A stretch of DNA of 64,000 bases from Hydrogenimonas sp. (GTDB taxonomy: Bacteria; Campylobacterota; Campylobacteria; Campylobacterales; Hydrogenimonadaceae), in the NCBI GenBank assembly GCA_003945285.1, contig AP019005.1:1502001-1566000 (forward strand). Direction: 5' to 3'. The position numbers and the translations under genes were made by a program. Below, piece after piece: positions 9,178-16,676 of the stretch. The notes beneath the pieces are model-generated. The model saw nothing but the letters and a program-made list of their open reading frames with translations, searched no databases and was not told the DNA's origin. Every line of letters starts with the position of its first letter. Positions within the stretch are counted from its first letter, which is position 1.

Positions 9178-9264
9178 GCGGACGTGGCGGAATTGGTAGA
9201 CGCGCTAGATTCAGGTTCTAGTGGGCATTAGCCCGTGGAGGTTCAAGTCCTCTCGTCCGCACCA
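9178..9264 (+). tRNA. tRNA-Leu (CAG)
   Basis: An 87-base tRNA with a long variable arm and encoded CCA. The acceptor GCGGACG pairs with CGTCCGC, and the loop TTCAGGT between CTAGA and TCTAG gives anticodon CAG. Its last 24 bases are the left attachment site of the integrated element that follows. Confidence 0.97.
9241..9264 (+). repeat. Left attachment site (tRNA-Leu 3' end)
   Basis: The 24 bases from GTTCAAG to CGCACCA end at the CCA of the tRNA and are repeated identically at 13009-13032. Tyrosine integrases commonly use the T-arm and acceptor end of tRNA genes as core sites. Confidence 0.93.
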
Positions 9265-9312
9265 TCGACAATCCCCTAAAAATCGGCCTTCCAAGCACCT
9301 CACCTCTCAATG

Positions 9313-9337
9313 TGTGCAGAAAGTGTGCACTTTTTTA
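9313..9337 (+). repeat. 25-bp direct repeat, copy 1 (possible integrase arm site)
   Basis: Identical to 12881-12905. Internally it holds TGTGCA twice, 11 bases apart, followed by six T. It lies 48 bases inside the left att site and overlaps the integrase stop codon. Position on either side of the core in the circular form suggests arm-type integrase binding sites. Confidence 0.7.
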
Positions 9338-10429
9338 CCCGACTTTCAAGTCAAGATTTTCTATAAATCCGGCGCGTTTCCTCCTTTCTCTTGGTATATA
9401 CCTCGAATAACGGGTCAATGTTGTATGAATATCTTTGTGGCCCATCATGGCAGAAACCCAGGGAATTTCTTCGCCCTGCTGAAGCATAATAGAAGCGAAA
9501 GTGTGGCGTGTTTGATACAGAACCCTGTAATTCAAACCGCATGATCGAAGCAATGGCTTCCAGTGATACCGTACGATCTTTTCGTATTGGGTAAAATTTT
9601 TCCCGTATTGATTGAGAAAAATGTAACTGTTTTCCAGTCCTGTAAGTAGATATTGCGCTTTCATTGCTTTGGAAACAATGGGGAGCATATCCACTATACG
9701 CACACTGTTTTCGGTTTTGGGCGTGCTGATCGTTCCGCGACTAACCGCTCTGGAGATGGAGATATATTCTTTTTCCCAGTTAACATCTTCCCATTTCAGA
9801 GCCAACAATTCCCCGATACGCATTCCGGTAAAAAACGCTGTCGTAAGATAGTGCTTAAACCATCCCTGGGCCCGATTGATAAGAATTTGCACCTCTTCCA
9901 AGCTGAAAGAATTGATTTCAGGTTTGACAATCCTGGGAGCTTTGACCCGATCGAAGGGATTCTTGTCGATAATTTCATTGACGAAAGCATCCTGCAATAT
10001 GCCACGGAATACATGACGAATATTCATGACATATTTGCCGCTGAGACCGGACTTTAGAAGTTTTACTTGCCACATTTTAAGATCCATTGGCCGGATCTCG
10101 TAAAGTTTCCATCCCTGAAAATGTGGTAATATATGCCTTTGGAAGTCACCGAAATATTTTCGGTTGGTACTCTCCTTTCGGTCCATTGCACTAGATTCCA
10201 ACGATAAAAGGGCGAAGTCCTCGAAGAGAATTTCCTCGTTGGGTTCAGAAGGCATGCCGACAAGTTTTGAAAGAACATCCTGGGCATTTCGTTTAACCCA
10301 GGCAATATTTGCCCGTGTGGCCGGTTTTTTCGTACTAATTCGGTAAAACCTTCCATTTATGCTACCTTGAACATGAATAGTGTTATTGCGTACGAAATAG
10401 CCGGCTTTGTTGTACTGCTTCTTTTTCAT
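9335..10429 (-). CDS. Tyrosine-type site-specific integrase
   Basis: Protein of 364 residues that should recombine the element with the tRNA-Leu site. The catalytic domain shows the first Arg in TGMRIGELLALKWEDV (near 202), the His-x-x-Arg region in YQTRHTFASIML (near 307), GHKD, and the nucleophile Tyr in TLTRYSRYI (near 342). The N-terminal half contains a SAM-like core-binding domain (FEDFALLSLESS onward). The gene is last in a leftward operon: its start overlaps the stop of the AlpA-like gene by four bases. Its end is 70 bases from the left att site, the usual place for a tRNA-targeting integrase. Confidence 0.95.
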   Translation of the reverse strand: MKKKQYNKAGYFVRNNTIHVQGSINGRFYRISTKKPATRANIAWVKRNAQDVLSKLVGMPSEPNEEILFEDFALLSLESSAMDRKESTNRKYFGDFQRHILPHFQGWKLYEIRPMDLKMWQVKLLKSGLSGKYVMNIRHVFRGILQDAFVNEIIDKNPFDRVKAPRIVKPEINSFSLEEVQILINRAQGWFKHYLTTAFFTGMRIGELLALKWEDVNWEKEYISISRAVSRGTISTPKTENSVRIVDMLPIVSKAMKAQYLLTGLENSYIFLNQYGKNFTQYEKIVRYHWKPLLRSCGLNYRVLYQTRHTFASIMLQQGEEIPWVSAMMGHKDIHTTLTRYSRYIPRERRKRAGFIENLDLKVG

Positions 10430-10674
10430 GGCCGTTTCCTTTGAATTCTTGAAACGGCACTTCTGGCAATATAGATTTTATTGCCGATGTACTTAAAATC
10501 TACTTCCGGTTCAAACTCCCCGCGCTGAATTCGTGCCCATAATGCCTGACGATTCATTCCCCGATCCCTGGCCACGTCACCAAGGCTGATCCATTCAGGT
10601 ATCGACAAGACCGCCTTTTTGATCTCTTCGATCTCCTGGCGAATTTGAATGAGTAGCTGTCGGTCTTCCATCAT
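10426..10674 (-). CDS. AlpA/excisionase-like helix-turn-helix protein
   Basis: Small protein of 82 residues. An N-terminal helix (QLLIQIRQEIEEIKKAV) is followed by a MerR/AlpA-type helix-turn-helix: EWISLGDVARDRGMNRQALWARIQRG, then a short strand region. Proteins of this kind act as excisionase or as regulator of the integrase. It overlaps the Rep stop upstream and the integrase start downstream by four bases each, so it is co-translated with both. The family assignment rests on the HTH pattern only. Confidence 0.75.
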   Translation of the reverse strand: MMEDRQLLIQIRQEIEEIKKAVLSIPEWISLGDVARDRGMNRQALWARIQRGEFEPEVDFKYIGNKIYIARSAVSRIQRKRP

Positions 10675-11726
10675 GCCGCCCTTAGATATTCTCTTTCAGC
10701 ACGGCCGATGCGATTGATTCTAAAGTTTTCATTCCGCATATAGAGTAGCTCATCGCCATCGAATATCTCCATGATCTTGTTTTCGTCATCAACAGGAACA
10801 AAGATGCTCAGTTCTTTGTTTCGACACAGTTTCGTTAGTGCACGTAGCGAGAAGCGGCGATATAGAAGCCTATAGATTTTTAGCGGGGCTAGGGTTCTGC
10901 TACTGTTGAAGCGGATAATCCGATGCTTGCTATACCAGGCATTGAGATAACGTTCCGATTCGCTGAGTTTCTCCTTTTTGGAGAGGGGGAGCGTTTTGTT
11001 GATGTACTTCATGACGTAAGCCGAAGCGTCATTGATGTCGGTTTGGATGTCGTTTGCCGACGGGTCGAAGAGCCGATTGAAAGCTCTGATGACACGATCA
11101 ACCCTATCGGCGGGAATATACATCAGAATGTGGGTGTGCGGCGTGCCATCTTTATGAGGCTCATTCACCCGGTAATAGATGCGTTCCTCTTTGGAAAGCT
11201 CTTTGAGCGAACGATCTTGGCGAAGTTTTGCAAATAGCTTCGTAAGCACTTTGACCGCTTCGGCAGGAGATGTGCCGTTATAGCAGGGGTTGGCAATCAT
11301 CTTCCTGAATTTTGTCTGCTTCATCCGGTGATATTCGCCCGGAAGCGTCAGCGTCATGAAGATCGGGACAAGTCCCCGGCGCGTCGCCTCTTCCACCAAG
11401 GTATTAACACGGTTTTGAATTTCGGCGTAATATCGGTCCGGGTTGTGGTAGGCCGAGATTACGATACTTTCCAACGGAAGCTTCTTTTCCTGGAGTGTAT
11501 CGTAGAGATAGCTGTATCGAAGGAAATCACGCTGAGTTTTTAGCTTCCGTTGAACCTCGTTGTAGTCGTTTTGACTGAGGCCATAATGGATGATTTGCTG
11601 TTTGCCTTGTTGTGAAATGTCCACAACTTTTTTATAAGTAGTCAAGAGGCCATCCCCTGCAATTCGTTCCGCCGCAAGCGGCGTCACGATTTGCAGTTGC
11701 TGGCCATTTTTTACTTGTTTAATCAT
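10671..11726 (-). CDS. HUH-type rolling-circle replication initiator
   Basis: Protein of ~351 residues. Three motifs of HUH nucleases occur in order: motif 1 in VPIFMTLTLPGEYH (near 140), the metal-binding pair in GTPHTHILMYIP (near 197), and the catalytic Tyr region in ASAYVMKYINKTL (near 236). This order is typical of phage and plasmid Rep proteins, including those of filamentous phages. The start at 11726 is chosen because GGGGGAGG lies upstream; a longer frame extends to 11840 but would overlap the upstream 72-residue gene fully. Its 3' end overlaps the HTH gene by four bases. Nicking specificity cannot be read from sequence. Confidence 0.85.
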   Translation of the reverse strand: MIKQVKNGQQLQIVTPLAAERIAGDGLLTTYKKVVDISQQGKQQIIHYGLSQNDYNEVQRKLKTQRDFLRYSYLYDTLQEKKLPLESIVISAYHNPDRYYAEIQNRVNTLVEEATRRGLVPIFMTLTLPGEYHRMKQTKFRKMIANPCYNGTSPAEAVKVLTKLFAKLRQDRSLKELSKEERIYYRVNEPHKDGTPHTHILMYIPADRVDRVIRAFNRLFDPSANDIQTDINDASAYVMKYINKTLPLSKKEKLSESERYLNAWYSKHRIIRFNSSRTLAPLKIYRLLYRRFSLRALTKLCRNKELSIFVPVDDENKIMEIFDGDELLYMRNENFRINRIGRAEREYLRAA

Positions 11727-11937
11727 TGCCTGCCTCCCCCAATGTAACAGCGATTTGGACTTTAATCTTTTCAATTTCGGCAATGATTGATTGGATAAGC
11801 AGATAGTGACCGATAGAAACTTCTTCCGATACGCCATCAAGCTGAAGCATGCTCAAAGCGTTAAGCTTGTAAATGATGTCTTGCAGCTGATCTACCGGCT
11901 CTAATTCTTTTTGAGCATCGTTTTCGATATAATCCAT
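11719..11937 (-). CDS. Small acidic protein of the integrative element
   Basis: Protein of 72 residues, acidic at the N-terminus (MDYIENDAQKELEPVDQLQD), then amphipathic helices. The start has a good RBS (GGAGGGTAACGA) and the stop overlaps the Rep start, so translation is likely coupled. I do not recognise it. The position suggests a replication accessory or copy-control role, which is only inference. Confidence 0.6.
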   Translation of the reverse strand: MDYIENDAQKELEPVDQLQDIIYKLNALSMLQLDGVSEEVSIGHYLLIQSIIAEIEKIKVQIAVTLGEAGND

Positions 11938-12115
11938 TTCGTTACCCTCCAGGTAATATGTCCAGGAAAAGCGGTCAAACTACTTCCTGGATGTGCGCAG
12001 CTAACGGGTCGCTAACGCCCTCGCTGCGCTCGGTTGTTTCCCCAAAGTGTGCTTCGCTTCGCGAATTTCCTTTGTGGCCCTGTTGATCCCTCGGCCGGGC
12101 ATACGGGATGCGCGA

Positions 12116-12388
12116 TCATACACCATAGAACTTGACCGGCGTATTGTTTTCGGTAAAGAACTTGCAACGAACTTGAACGGTTTCACCGATCTTTTCTTTA
12201 TAGGTAGAGACCAGACTATCGGGAATGCTGACGTTGTAGAGTTCAAGCCTCTTTTCCCCGTTTTTCAACTCATTGAGGGATTGAAGCTGGAGTATATGTT
12301 TCCCCGGTCTGACTTCTCCGGTATCTTTATCCTTGAACTCCGGTTTCTGGTACATGGACGCAAGTTGGCCTTCGATGATCACCGTCAT
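12116..12388 (-). CDS. Possible ssDNA-binding protein of the element
   Basis: Protein of 90 residues, predicted to be mostly beta strands: MTVIIEGQLASMYQKPEFKD, HILQLQSLNELKNGEKRLEL, and a short basic/aromatic C-terminus. Size, predicted fold and a place next to an HUH Rep fit a filamentous-phage gene V-like or OB-fold ssDNA-binding protein, but no signature residue proves it. Its start overlaps the end of the upstream RHH gene by four bases. A 178-base spacer follows before the 72-residue gene. Confidence 0.6.
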   Translation of the reverse strand: MTVIIEGQLASMYQKPEFKDKDTGEVRPGKHILQLQSLNELKNGEKRLELYNVSIPDSLVSTYKEKIGETVQVRCKFFTENNTPVKFYGV

Positions 12389-12801
12389 TGTTTCTCCCTC
12401 CTTTTCTTCTCATCCATCAACAAATGCAAGCTGTATTCGGCATCAGCAATTGCTTCTTCTATAAGCTCATAATTCATCAAAGGATTACCAACTTCATCTA
12501 TATCAATGGCTACTTCAACCATCGTTTCACCTTTATCACGCTTTGTGCGAAGATCTTTGATGTATTTTTTTAAATTCTTTATCCTTTTATCCAATTCATC
12601 AAGATCAAGATGAGAAAATTTTCTTCGATTTTCTTCTATGGCTATTTGCATAAAAGATAATAACAATGATGTCATTGTTACACCTCGATTTCTACAAACC
12701 TCTTCAAATTGCTCTTTTAGGCTTACAGGTATTTGCATACTAAATCCTACCTTTTGCTCTGGTCCCTTCTTGGCCAGTTGTACAGCTTTGTCCAAAATCA
12801 T
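12385..12801 (-). CDS. Ribbon-helix-helix protein with coiled-coil tail
   Basis: Protein of ~138 residues. Residues 15-45 (VGFSMQIPVSLKEQFEEVCRN then GVTMTSLLLSFM) match a CopG/Arc ribbon-helix-helix fold. A charged helical region follows (DLDELDKRIKNLKKYIKDLRTK), likely a coiled coil, and the C-terminus is again helical and very basic at the tip. The start at 12801 has AAAGGAG nearby; an upstream in-frame ATG lacks one. First gene of the element's leftward operon, next to a 25-bp repeat, so a regulatory or partition role is plausible. Confidence 0.75.
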   Translation of the reverse strand: MILDKAVQLAKKGPEQKVGFSMQIPVSLKEQFEEVCRNRGVTMTSLLLSFMQIAIEENRRKFSHLDLDELDKRIKNLKKYIKDLRTKRDKGETMVEVAIDIDEVGNPLMNYELIEEAIADAEYSLHLLMDEKKRREKQ

Positions 12802-12880
12802 ACATGCTCCTTTTATTAATATATGATAATTATATACCTTAATCAAATATATGTCAAATATATGCTATTCACATATAAAT

Positions 12881-12905
12881 TGTGCAGAAAGTGTGCACTT
12901 TTTTA
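12881..12905 (+). repeat. 25-bp direct repeat, copy 2 (possible integrase arm site)
   Basis: Identical to 9313-9337, and placed 103 bases inside the right att site. In the excised circle the two copies would lie on either side of the core in the same orientation. Confidence 0.7.
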
Positions 12906-13008
12906 GCGAAAAACATTGACATTTTGACGGTATTTATATTTGCCAGAAGTGCCGTAAAGCACCTATTGAAGGTAGTTGAAAGGGGTTTTCAGGGGCTAAT
13001 GGTTTTGC

Positions 13009-13032
13009 GTTCAAGTCCTCTCGTCCGCACCA
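13009..13032 (+). repeat. Right attachment site
   Basis: Exact copy of the last 24 bases of tRNA-Leu (9241-9264), without the rest of the tRNA gene. Marks the right end of the integrative element and the left limit of accessory island I. Confidence 0.93.
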
Positions 13033-13197
13033 CTTCGAGACTTTAAACAAATCCCCCAAAACGATCTTACGTAAAATCTGAACGCCGAACGGATCTGCCC
13101 AGTCGGACGCCGCGAAATATCTAAAAACCGCTGAGGGGCAGGGGCGGTTTTTCGACCTATCTTTCCGCTCAAATCCCGATACCACAAGTATTGCAAA

Positions 13198-13229
13198 TCA
13201 CAATAAGTGTGACGTTCGTGCTCTACAAT
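13198..13229 (+). promoter_or_regulatory. Island palindrome promoter P1 (ATPase 1)
   Basis: The palindrome TCACAATAAGTGTGA (13198-13212) is followed by an 11-base spacer and TACAAT (13224-13229). It has no conventional -35 box; the palindrome occupies that place. The ATG of the ATPase gene lies 119 bases beyond the palindrome, behind a G-poor leader. The rest of the 298-base gap (13033-13330) holds no gene. Confidence 0.8.
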
Positions 13230-13330
13230 GGCGGTATGAATTTTCAAACACCCAAATCAAACTCACCATCTCACCATTTTTTTTATACCTCTTTCATTAC
13301 CCTTCATATTTATAGTTCAAGGAGGATCCG

Positions 13331-14920
13331 ATGGGCGTAATAGGTCTGATAAAAAACAGAAGCGAAAGCGAAACCGGCATCGACAAAAAAGCTTCGTCTG
13401 TTCTGCTGGAGGATAACTTCGAACACTGCTGCATCGTGGGCCAGACAGGCTGCGGCAAGACGACATCCGTCATCAACCCCAACGTCGAGGACCGTATCAA
13501 AAGAGGTCATGCCCTGCTGGTGTTCGACCACAAGGGAAACTATCACACCACCGTAAAGGCGCTCGCGAATCGCCACGGACGCCTTGAAGAGGTAGTGGTG
13601 CTTGGCGAACCACTCGGGGGCAGAATCAACCTTATCCGGCATATGAATCAGCGCGACCTGGAGCAGTTTCTCAGCCTGGTTCTCGGACATAACGACAGAG
13701 ACAGGTTCTGGGAGCATAGCGCCATATCCCTCGCCATCGAAATATGGAAACTTCTCAAAGCCTATGAAACCCTCATCGGCGTAGATGGCAGGAGACTGGG
13801 CGCGGACTTCAGCCAGATGCGTTATCCGGTGACGATCGGATCGATCCACGACATCGCAAAAAATGTACGAAACATTCATGCGTTCGGCGAGCGGATGAGA
13901 GAGTATTTCTACAAAATCTCCGATCCGGAATGCAAAGCGATCGATTACGACAAAAATCCGACGCCAGAGACGAAACAGCACATCGACGACCATTACAGAT
14001 TCGGCCGGGCCTATCTCGAATTCAAAAAAAACATCCTGGAGAACGACACTTACAAAAAAAGGGGTGAGTCCGATGAAAACAGAACCGCCACGAGTATCCT
14101 CATCTGCCTTACCGGCCCGCTGGGCGCACTCGCTTCCAACGAGAGCCTCAACGACCCGGACGGCGAAACGCTGGAAAACCTTCTAAACAGCGGGAAGATC
14201 GTCGTCATGCGCACCAACAGCCTCTCCGACAACGCCATGGCCGCCATTACCAGATCATATTTCGACAGGGCGCTCAAACGGATCGGCGACAGAAAATCTC
14301 CTCCCGTCAGCGTCTTCATCGACGAGGCCCAGAAGGTGCTCAGTCCCCATTTCGACCTGCCGCTGGATACTGTTCGTGAAGCCCGAATCGACGTATTTCT
14401 GGCTTTCCAGTCCATCTCCCTGTTGGAGCTGGCGGTGGGAGAGATAAAGTCGAAGGCGCTGCTCGTCAACATGACGCGCCGCTTCCTTTTCAAAAGCTCC
14501 GAACCTACGGAGGGCGTCGCAACGTCCGGCCTGGAGCGGTTCGAATACTATACAAGCCTGGACGACTACGCCAAGAGCCATCACGCCGCACCCTTTTTCA
14601 TCGAAAAGAGGGAGATATTCGAGGCTGAATACGCCCATCAGCGTCGGCTAGGGCTTTTGGATATCGTTCCACCCCAAGAGCGTCCACAGGAGTGCAAATT
14701 CATACTCTTGCCGGACGATACCCGAATCGGCAACAGTGCGACCATCGTTCTTGAAAACGGCGACAGCCGAAGGGTGAACCTATGGAACGAAGAGAGAGAG
14801 GAGAATGTCTGGACCATGCTCGAAAAGATGTATCGGTACAGAAAGAAAATGGATTCTCGGGAAAACGAAGTCGAAAAAGTCGAACTGTTGTTCCAGGAGG
14901 TTTACCAGGCACGGATATGA
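13331..14920 (+). CDS. TraD/VirD4-like P-loop ATPase, copy 1
   Basis: Protein of 529 residues. The Walker A motif is in CCIVGQTGCGKTTSVINPN (near 40), followed by LVFDHKGNYH, and Walker B is in VSVFIDEAQKVLSP (near 325), then REARIDVFLAFQS. This order matches the nucleotide-binding part of type IV coupling and HerA/FtsK-like DNA-translocating ATPases. There is no N-terminal membrane anchor. No relaxase or secretion genes lie nearby, so a conjugation role is unlikely. A paralogue at 25145-26701 shares the motifs and overall plan. RBS AAGGAGG supports the start. Both copies have the island palindrome promoter. It may pump, scan or load DNA in the island's function; that is inference. Confidence 0.85.
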   Translation: MGVIGLIKNRSESETGIDKKASSVLLEDNFEHCCIVGQTGCGKTTSVINPNVEDRIKRGHALLVFDHKGNYHTTVKALANRHGRLEEVVVLGEPLGGRINLIRHMNQRDLEQFLSLVLGHNDRDRFWEHSAISLAIEIWKLLKAYETLIGVDGRRLGADFSQMRYPVTIGSIHDIAKNVRNIHAFGERMREYFYKISDPECKAIDYDKNPTPETKQHIDDHYRFGRAYLEFKKNILENDTYKKRGESDENRTATSILICLTGPLGALASNESLNDPDGETLENLLNSGKIVVMRTNSLSDNAMAAITRSYFDRALKRIGDRKSPPVSVFIDEAQKVLSPHFDLPLDTVREARIDVFLAFQSISLLELAVGEIKSKALLVNMTRRFLFKSSEPTEGVATSGLERFEYYTSLDDYAKSHHAAPFFIEKREIFEAEYAHQRRLGLLDIVPPQERPQECKFILLPDDTRIGNSATIVLENGDSRRVNLWNEEREENVWTMLEKMYRYRKKMDSRENEVEKVELLFQEVYQARI

Positions 14921-14958
14921 GGGAATAGCTCCGCTAAAGTAGGCATAACCGGTCTCCG

Positions 14959-14990
14959 TCACACTAACTGTGACTTTTCTATTCTATCAT
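14959..14990 (+). promoter_or_regulatory. Island palindrome promoter P2 (DUF285 / McrBC unit)
   Basis: TCACACTAACTGTGA (14959-14973), an 11-base spacer and TATCAT (14985-14990). The next ATG lies 119 bases after the palindrome, the same distance as at P1, also behind a G-poor leader. Confidence 0.82.
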
Positions 14991-15091
14991 TCCGTCATGA
15001 TGACGGCAAAACCATTTTTCCATCTTTACCCTCATCCCCAATTTCATTTTTCTATACATCAACCAATCCATAAACATAAAAAGGAGGTCGC

Positions 15092-15802
15092 ATGGCACGC
15101 ATCATCAAACCCGAAACCAAAGAAAAATTGCAGTGGCTCATAAAAAAAGGGAATCCACTGAAATATCTCGACGTCTCTTCGATAACCGATATGTCGTTGC
15201 TTTTCTTTTACGATAGATCCATCGACTGGGACGATCCGGACAACGACATTTCCGGATGGAACGTAACCAACGTCACGGACATGACCATGATGTTCACGGA
15301 AACGGGCTTCAACCAGGACATCTCCGGTTGGGACGTATCGAAGGTGGAGAGCATGTGTCTCATGTTCGCCTACACGCCTTTCAACCAGGACATTTCCAGC
15401 TGGAATGTCTCGAACGTCACCAATATGAACGGCATTTTCGCCGTCACGCCATTCAACCGGGACATTTCGTCCTGGAACGTCTCGAAGGTCACCGACATGA
15501 GTCTGATGTTCAAATCGTCATCTTTCGTGAAACAGACGGACATTCTCTGCTGGGACATCAACCCCCAATGCAATATGGAGACTTTCTGTGAAATCATAGG
15601 TATAACGAGCTATGGGGACTGGGCCTCCCTTGCGGAAAAGTTGCATATAGACCACTTAAGACAAATCTGGCAAAATGGTGGTGACAAATCAAAGTACGAA
15701 ATCATGCTCTTCATCAGAAAACATAAAAAAGCATTTCTTGTACGAAATAGGGAAATAATGCATACTATCGCCGATATGAAAAAGCAGAAGGATGCAGGGT
15801 AA
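15092..15802 (+). CDS. DUF285 (BspA-like) repeat protein
   Basis: Protein of 236 residues. About four copies of a ~25-residue repeat run through residues 30-150, with the core N-Q-D-I-S-x-W-N-V-S-x-V-T-x-M. These are DUF285 (BspA-like) repeats, which are commonly found in surface and lipoproteins. Here no signal peptide or lipobox is present, so it should stay in the cytoplasm and probably serves as a protein-binding scaffold. The C-terminal ~80 residues are basic and helical. RBS AAAAGGAGG fixes the start. It is first in the rightward unit that continues, with an 11-base overlap, into the next gene and then McrBC. Confidence 0.85.
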   Translation: MARIIKPETKEKLQWLIKKGNPLKYLDVSSITDMSLLFFYDRSIDWDDPDNDISGWNVTNVTDMTMMFTETGFNQDISGWDVSKVESMCLMFAYTPFNQDISSWNVSNVTNMNGIFAVTPFNRDISSWNVSKVTDMSLMFKSSSFVKQTDILCWDINPQCNMETFCEIIGITSYGDWASLAEKLHIDHLRQIWQNGGDKSKYEIMLFIRKHKKAFLVRNREIMHTIADMKKQKDAG

Positions 15803-16535
15803 GTGGATTTCACTCGTTAAAGAGACTTTTCAACCGAAAGGAGCAGATTTGCCTAAAAGAGATGATAAAAAAATTCATACTATTATGGAAATAATCGAAA
15901 AGATTACTGACCACCGAAGACACAAAGATAGTGTCATTATCACAGAAGAAGATTACAAGCGCATCAGAAAAGAGGTTATCGATGCAATGAGAATCAAATA
16001 CAATCTCTCAGAAAAAGATATTCATACCATAAGAACCCGATACAATGATTGGTTTGCGGAATTGAAAAAAGTCAATCTCATACAGAACAGCGACATCGAA
16101 CGTTTGGACCGTATAGGCCCGGACGACTATGAAATATACATTACGAGACCGGCGAAGAAGATATCGTCGGAATCGGCGGCGGCGAAAATGGTGGCCAGGG
16201 CTGCGGTCTTGAGCGACGATGAGACTTTTCATGATGAGGATTTGAACATCATATGGGAAAAATATGACTGTGAATACCGCATTCCCGAAGAGCCGCAACC
16301 TGCAATATTGCGAATGCTTATACCTTCGGTGCGAAGGACGATGATGCGCGCCTACGCCAAAACGGTCACCCACATCTTCGCCTCGTGGCGAGAGGAGATG
16401 GAAGAGGCCGAACGCGCGGGGAGAGGGAAAAGGGCCTACGACATCGCCAAAAAGATGAAGCTCTTCCTGGAGTATATGCGGGAGTACCAAGAGGAGATTC
16501 CCGAATACCGGGAGATTCTCGGCCGTCGGCGTTGA
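15792..16535 (+). CDS. Uncharacterised helical protein
   Basis: Protein of 247 residues that I do not recognise. It is highly charged: the first ~110 residues are helical and basic, the middle holds an acidic stretch around SDDETFHDEDLNIIWEKYDC, and the C-terminus has long helices (EEMEEAERAGRGKRAYDIAK). No membrane segment, signal or catalytic motif is seen. The frame overlaps the end of the DUF285 gene by 11 bases, so the pair is probably translated together under promoter P2. An upstream-extended or a shorter start (around 15852) is also possible. Confidence 0.6.
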   Translation: MQGKWISLVKETFQPKGADLPKRDDKKIHTIMEIIEKITDHRRHKDSVIITEEDYKRIRKEVIDAMRIKYNLSEKDIHTIRTRYNDWFAELKKVNLIQNSDIERLDRIGPDDYEIYITRPAKKISSESAAAKMVARAAVLSDDETFHDEDLNIIWEKYDCEYRIPEEPQPAILRMLIPSVRRTMMRAYAKTVTHIFASWREEMEEAERAGRGKRAYDIAKKMKLFLEYMREYQEEIPEYREILGRRR

Positions 16536-16676
16536 ATGCGTGAAGAAAGAGTCGGCCGGGGCCGAAACGGGTTCGGTGCAAAGAGGACGCCCCGTTAAAA
16601 AATTTCGGATTTCGACCGATTTAACACCGATTCGGACATACCGACGAAATGCATGGAGCGTGACGAAAGGAACGAG

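Larger units (their letters stand above)
9241..13032. mobile_element. Minimal integrative element in tRNA-Leu (~3.8 kb)
   Basis: Exact 24-bp direct repeats (9241-9264 and 13009-13032) bound a leftward gene block: RHH protein, possible ssDNA-binding protein, a 72-residue protein, HUH Rep, AlpA-like HTH and tyrosine integrase. The excised circle would be 3768 bp. It carries integration and rolling-circle replication functions but no recognisable coat, Zot-type assembly ATPase or conjugation gene. It may be an integrative plasmid, a phage satellite or a reduced filamentous prophage. Integration leaves the tRNA intact. Confidence 0.92.

Noticed and set aside
9178-13032. A complete filamentous prophage
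   Set aside because: Rep and a possible ssDNA-binding protein fit, but there is no Zot/pI ATPase, coat or adsorption protein.
15256-15560. The repeats in this stretch as a CRISPR or DNA-level tandem repeat
   Set aside because: The periodicity is at protein level (about 25 residues) and follows the DUF285 repeat; DNA copies are diverged and have no spacers.
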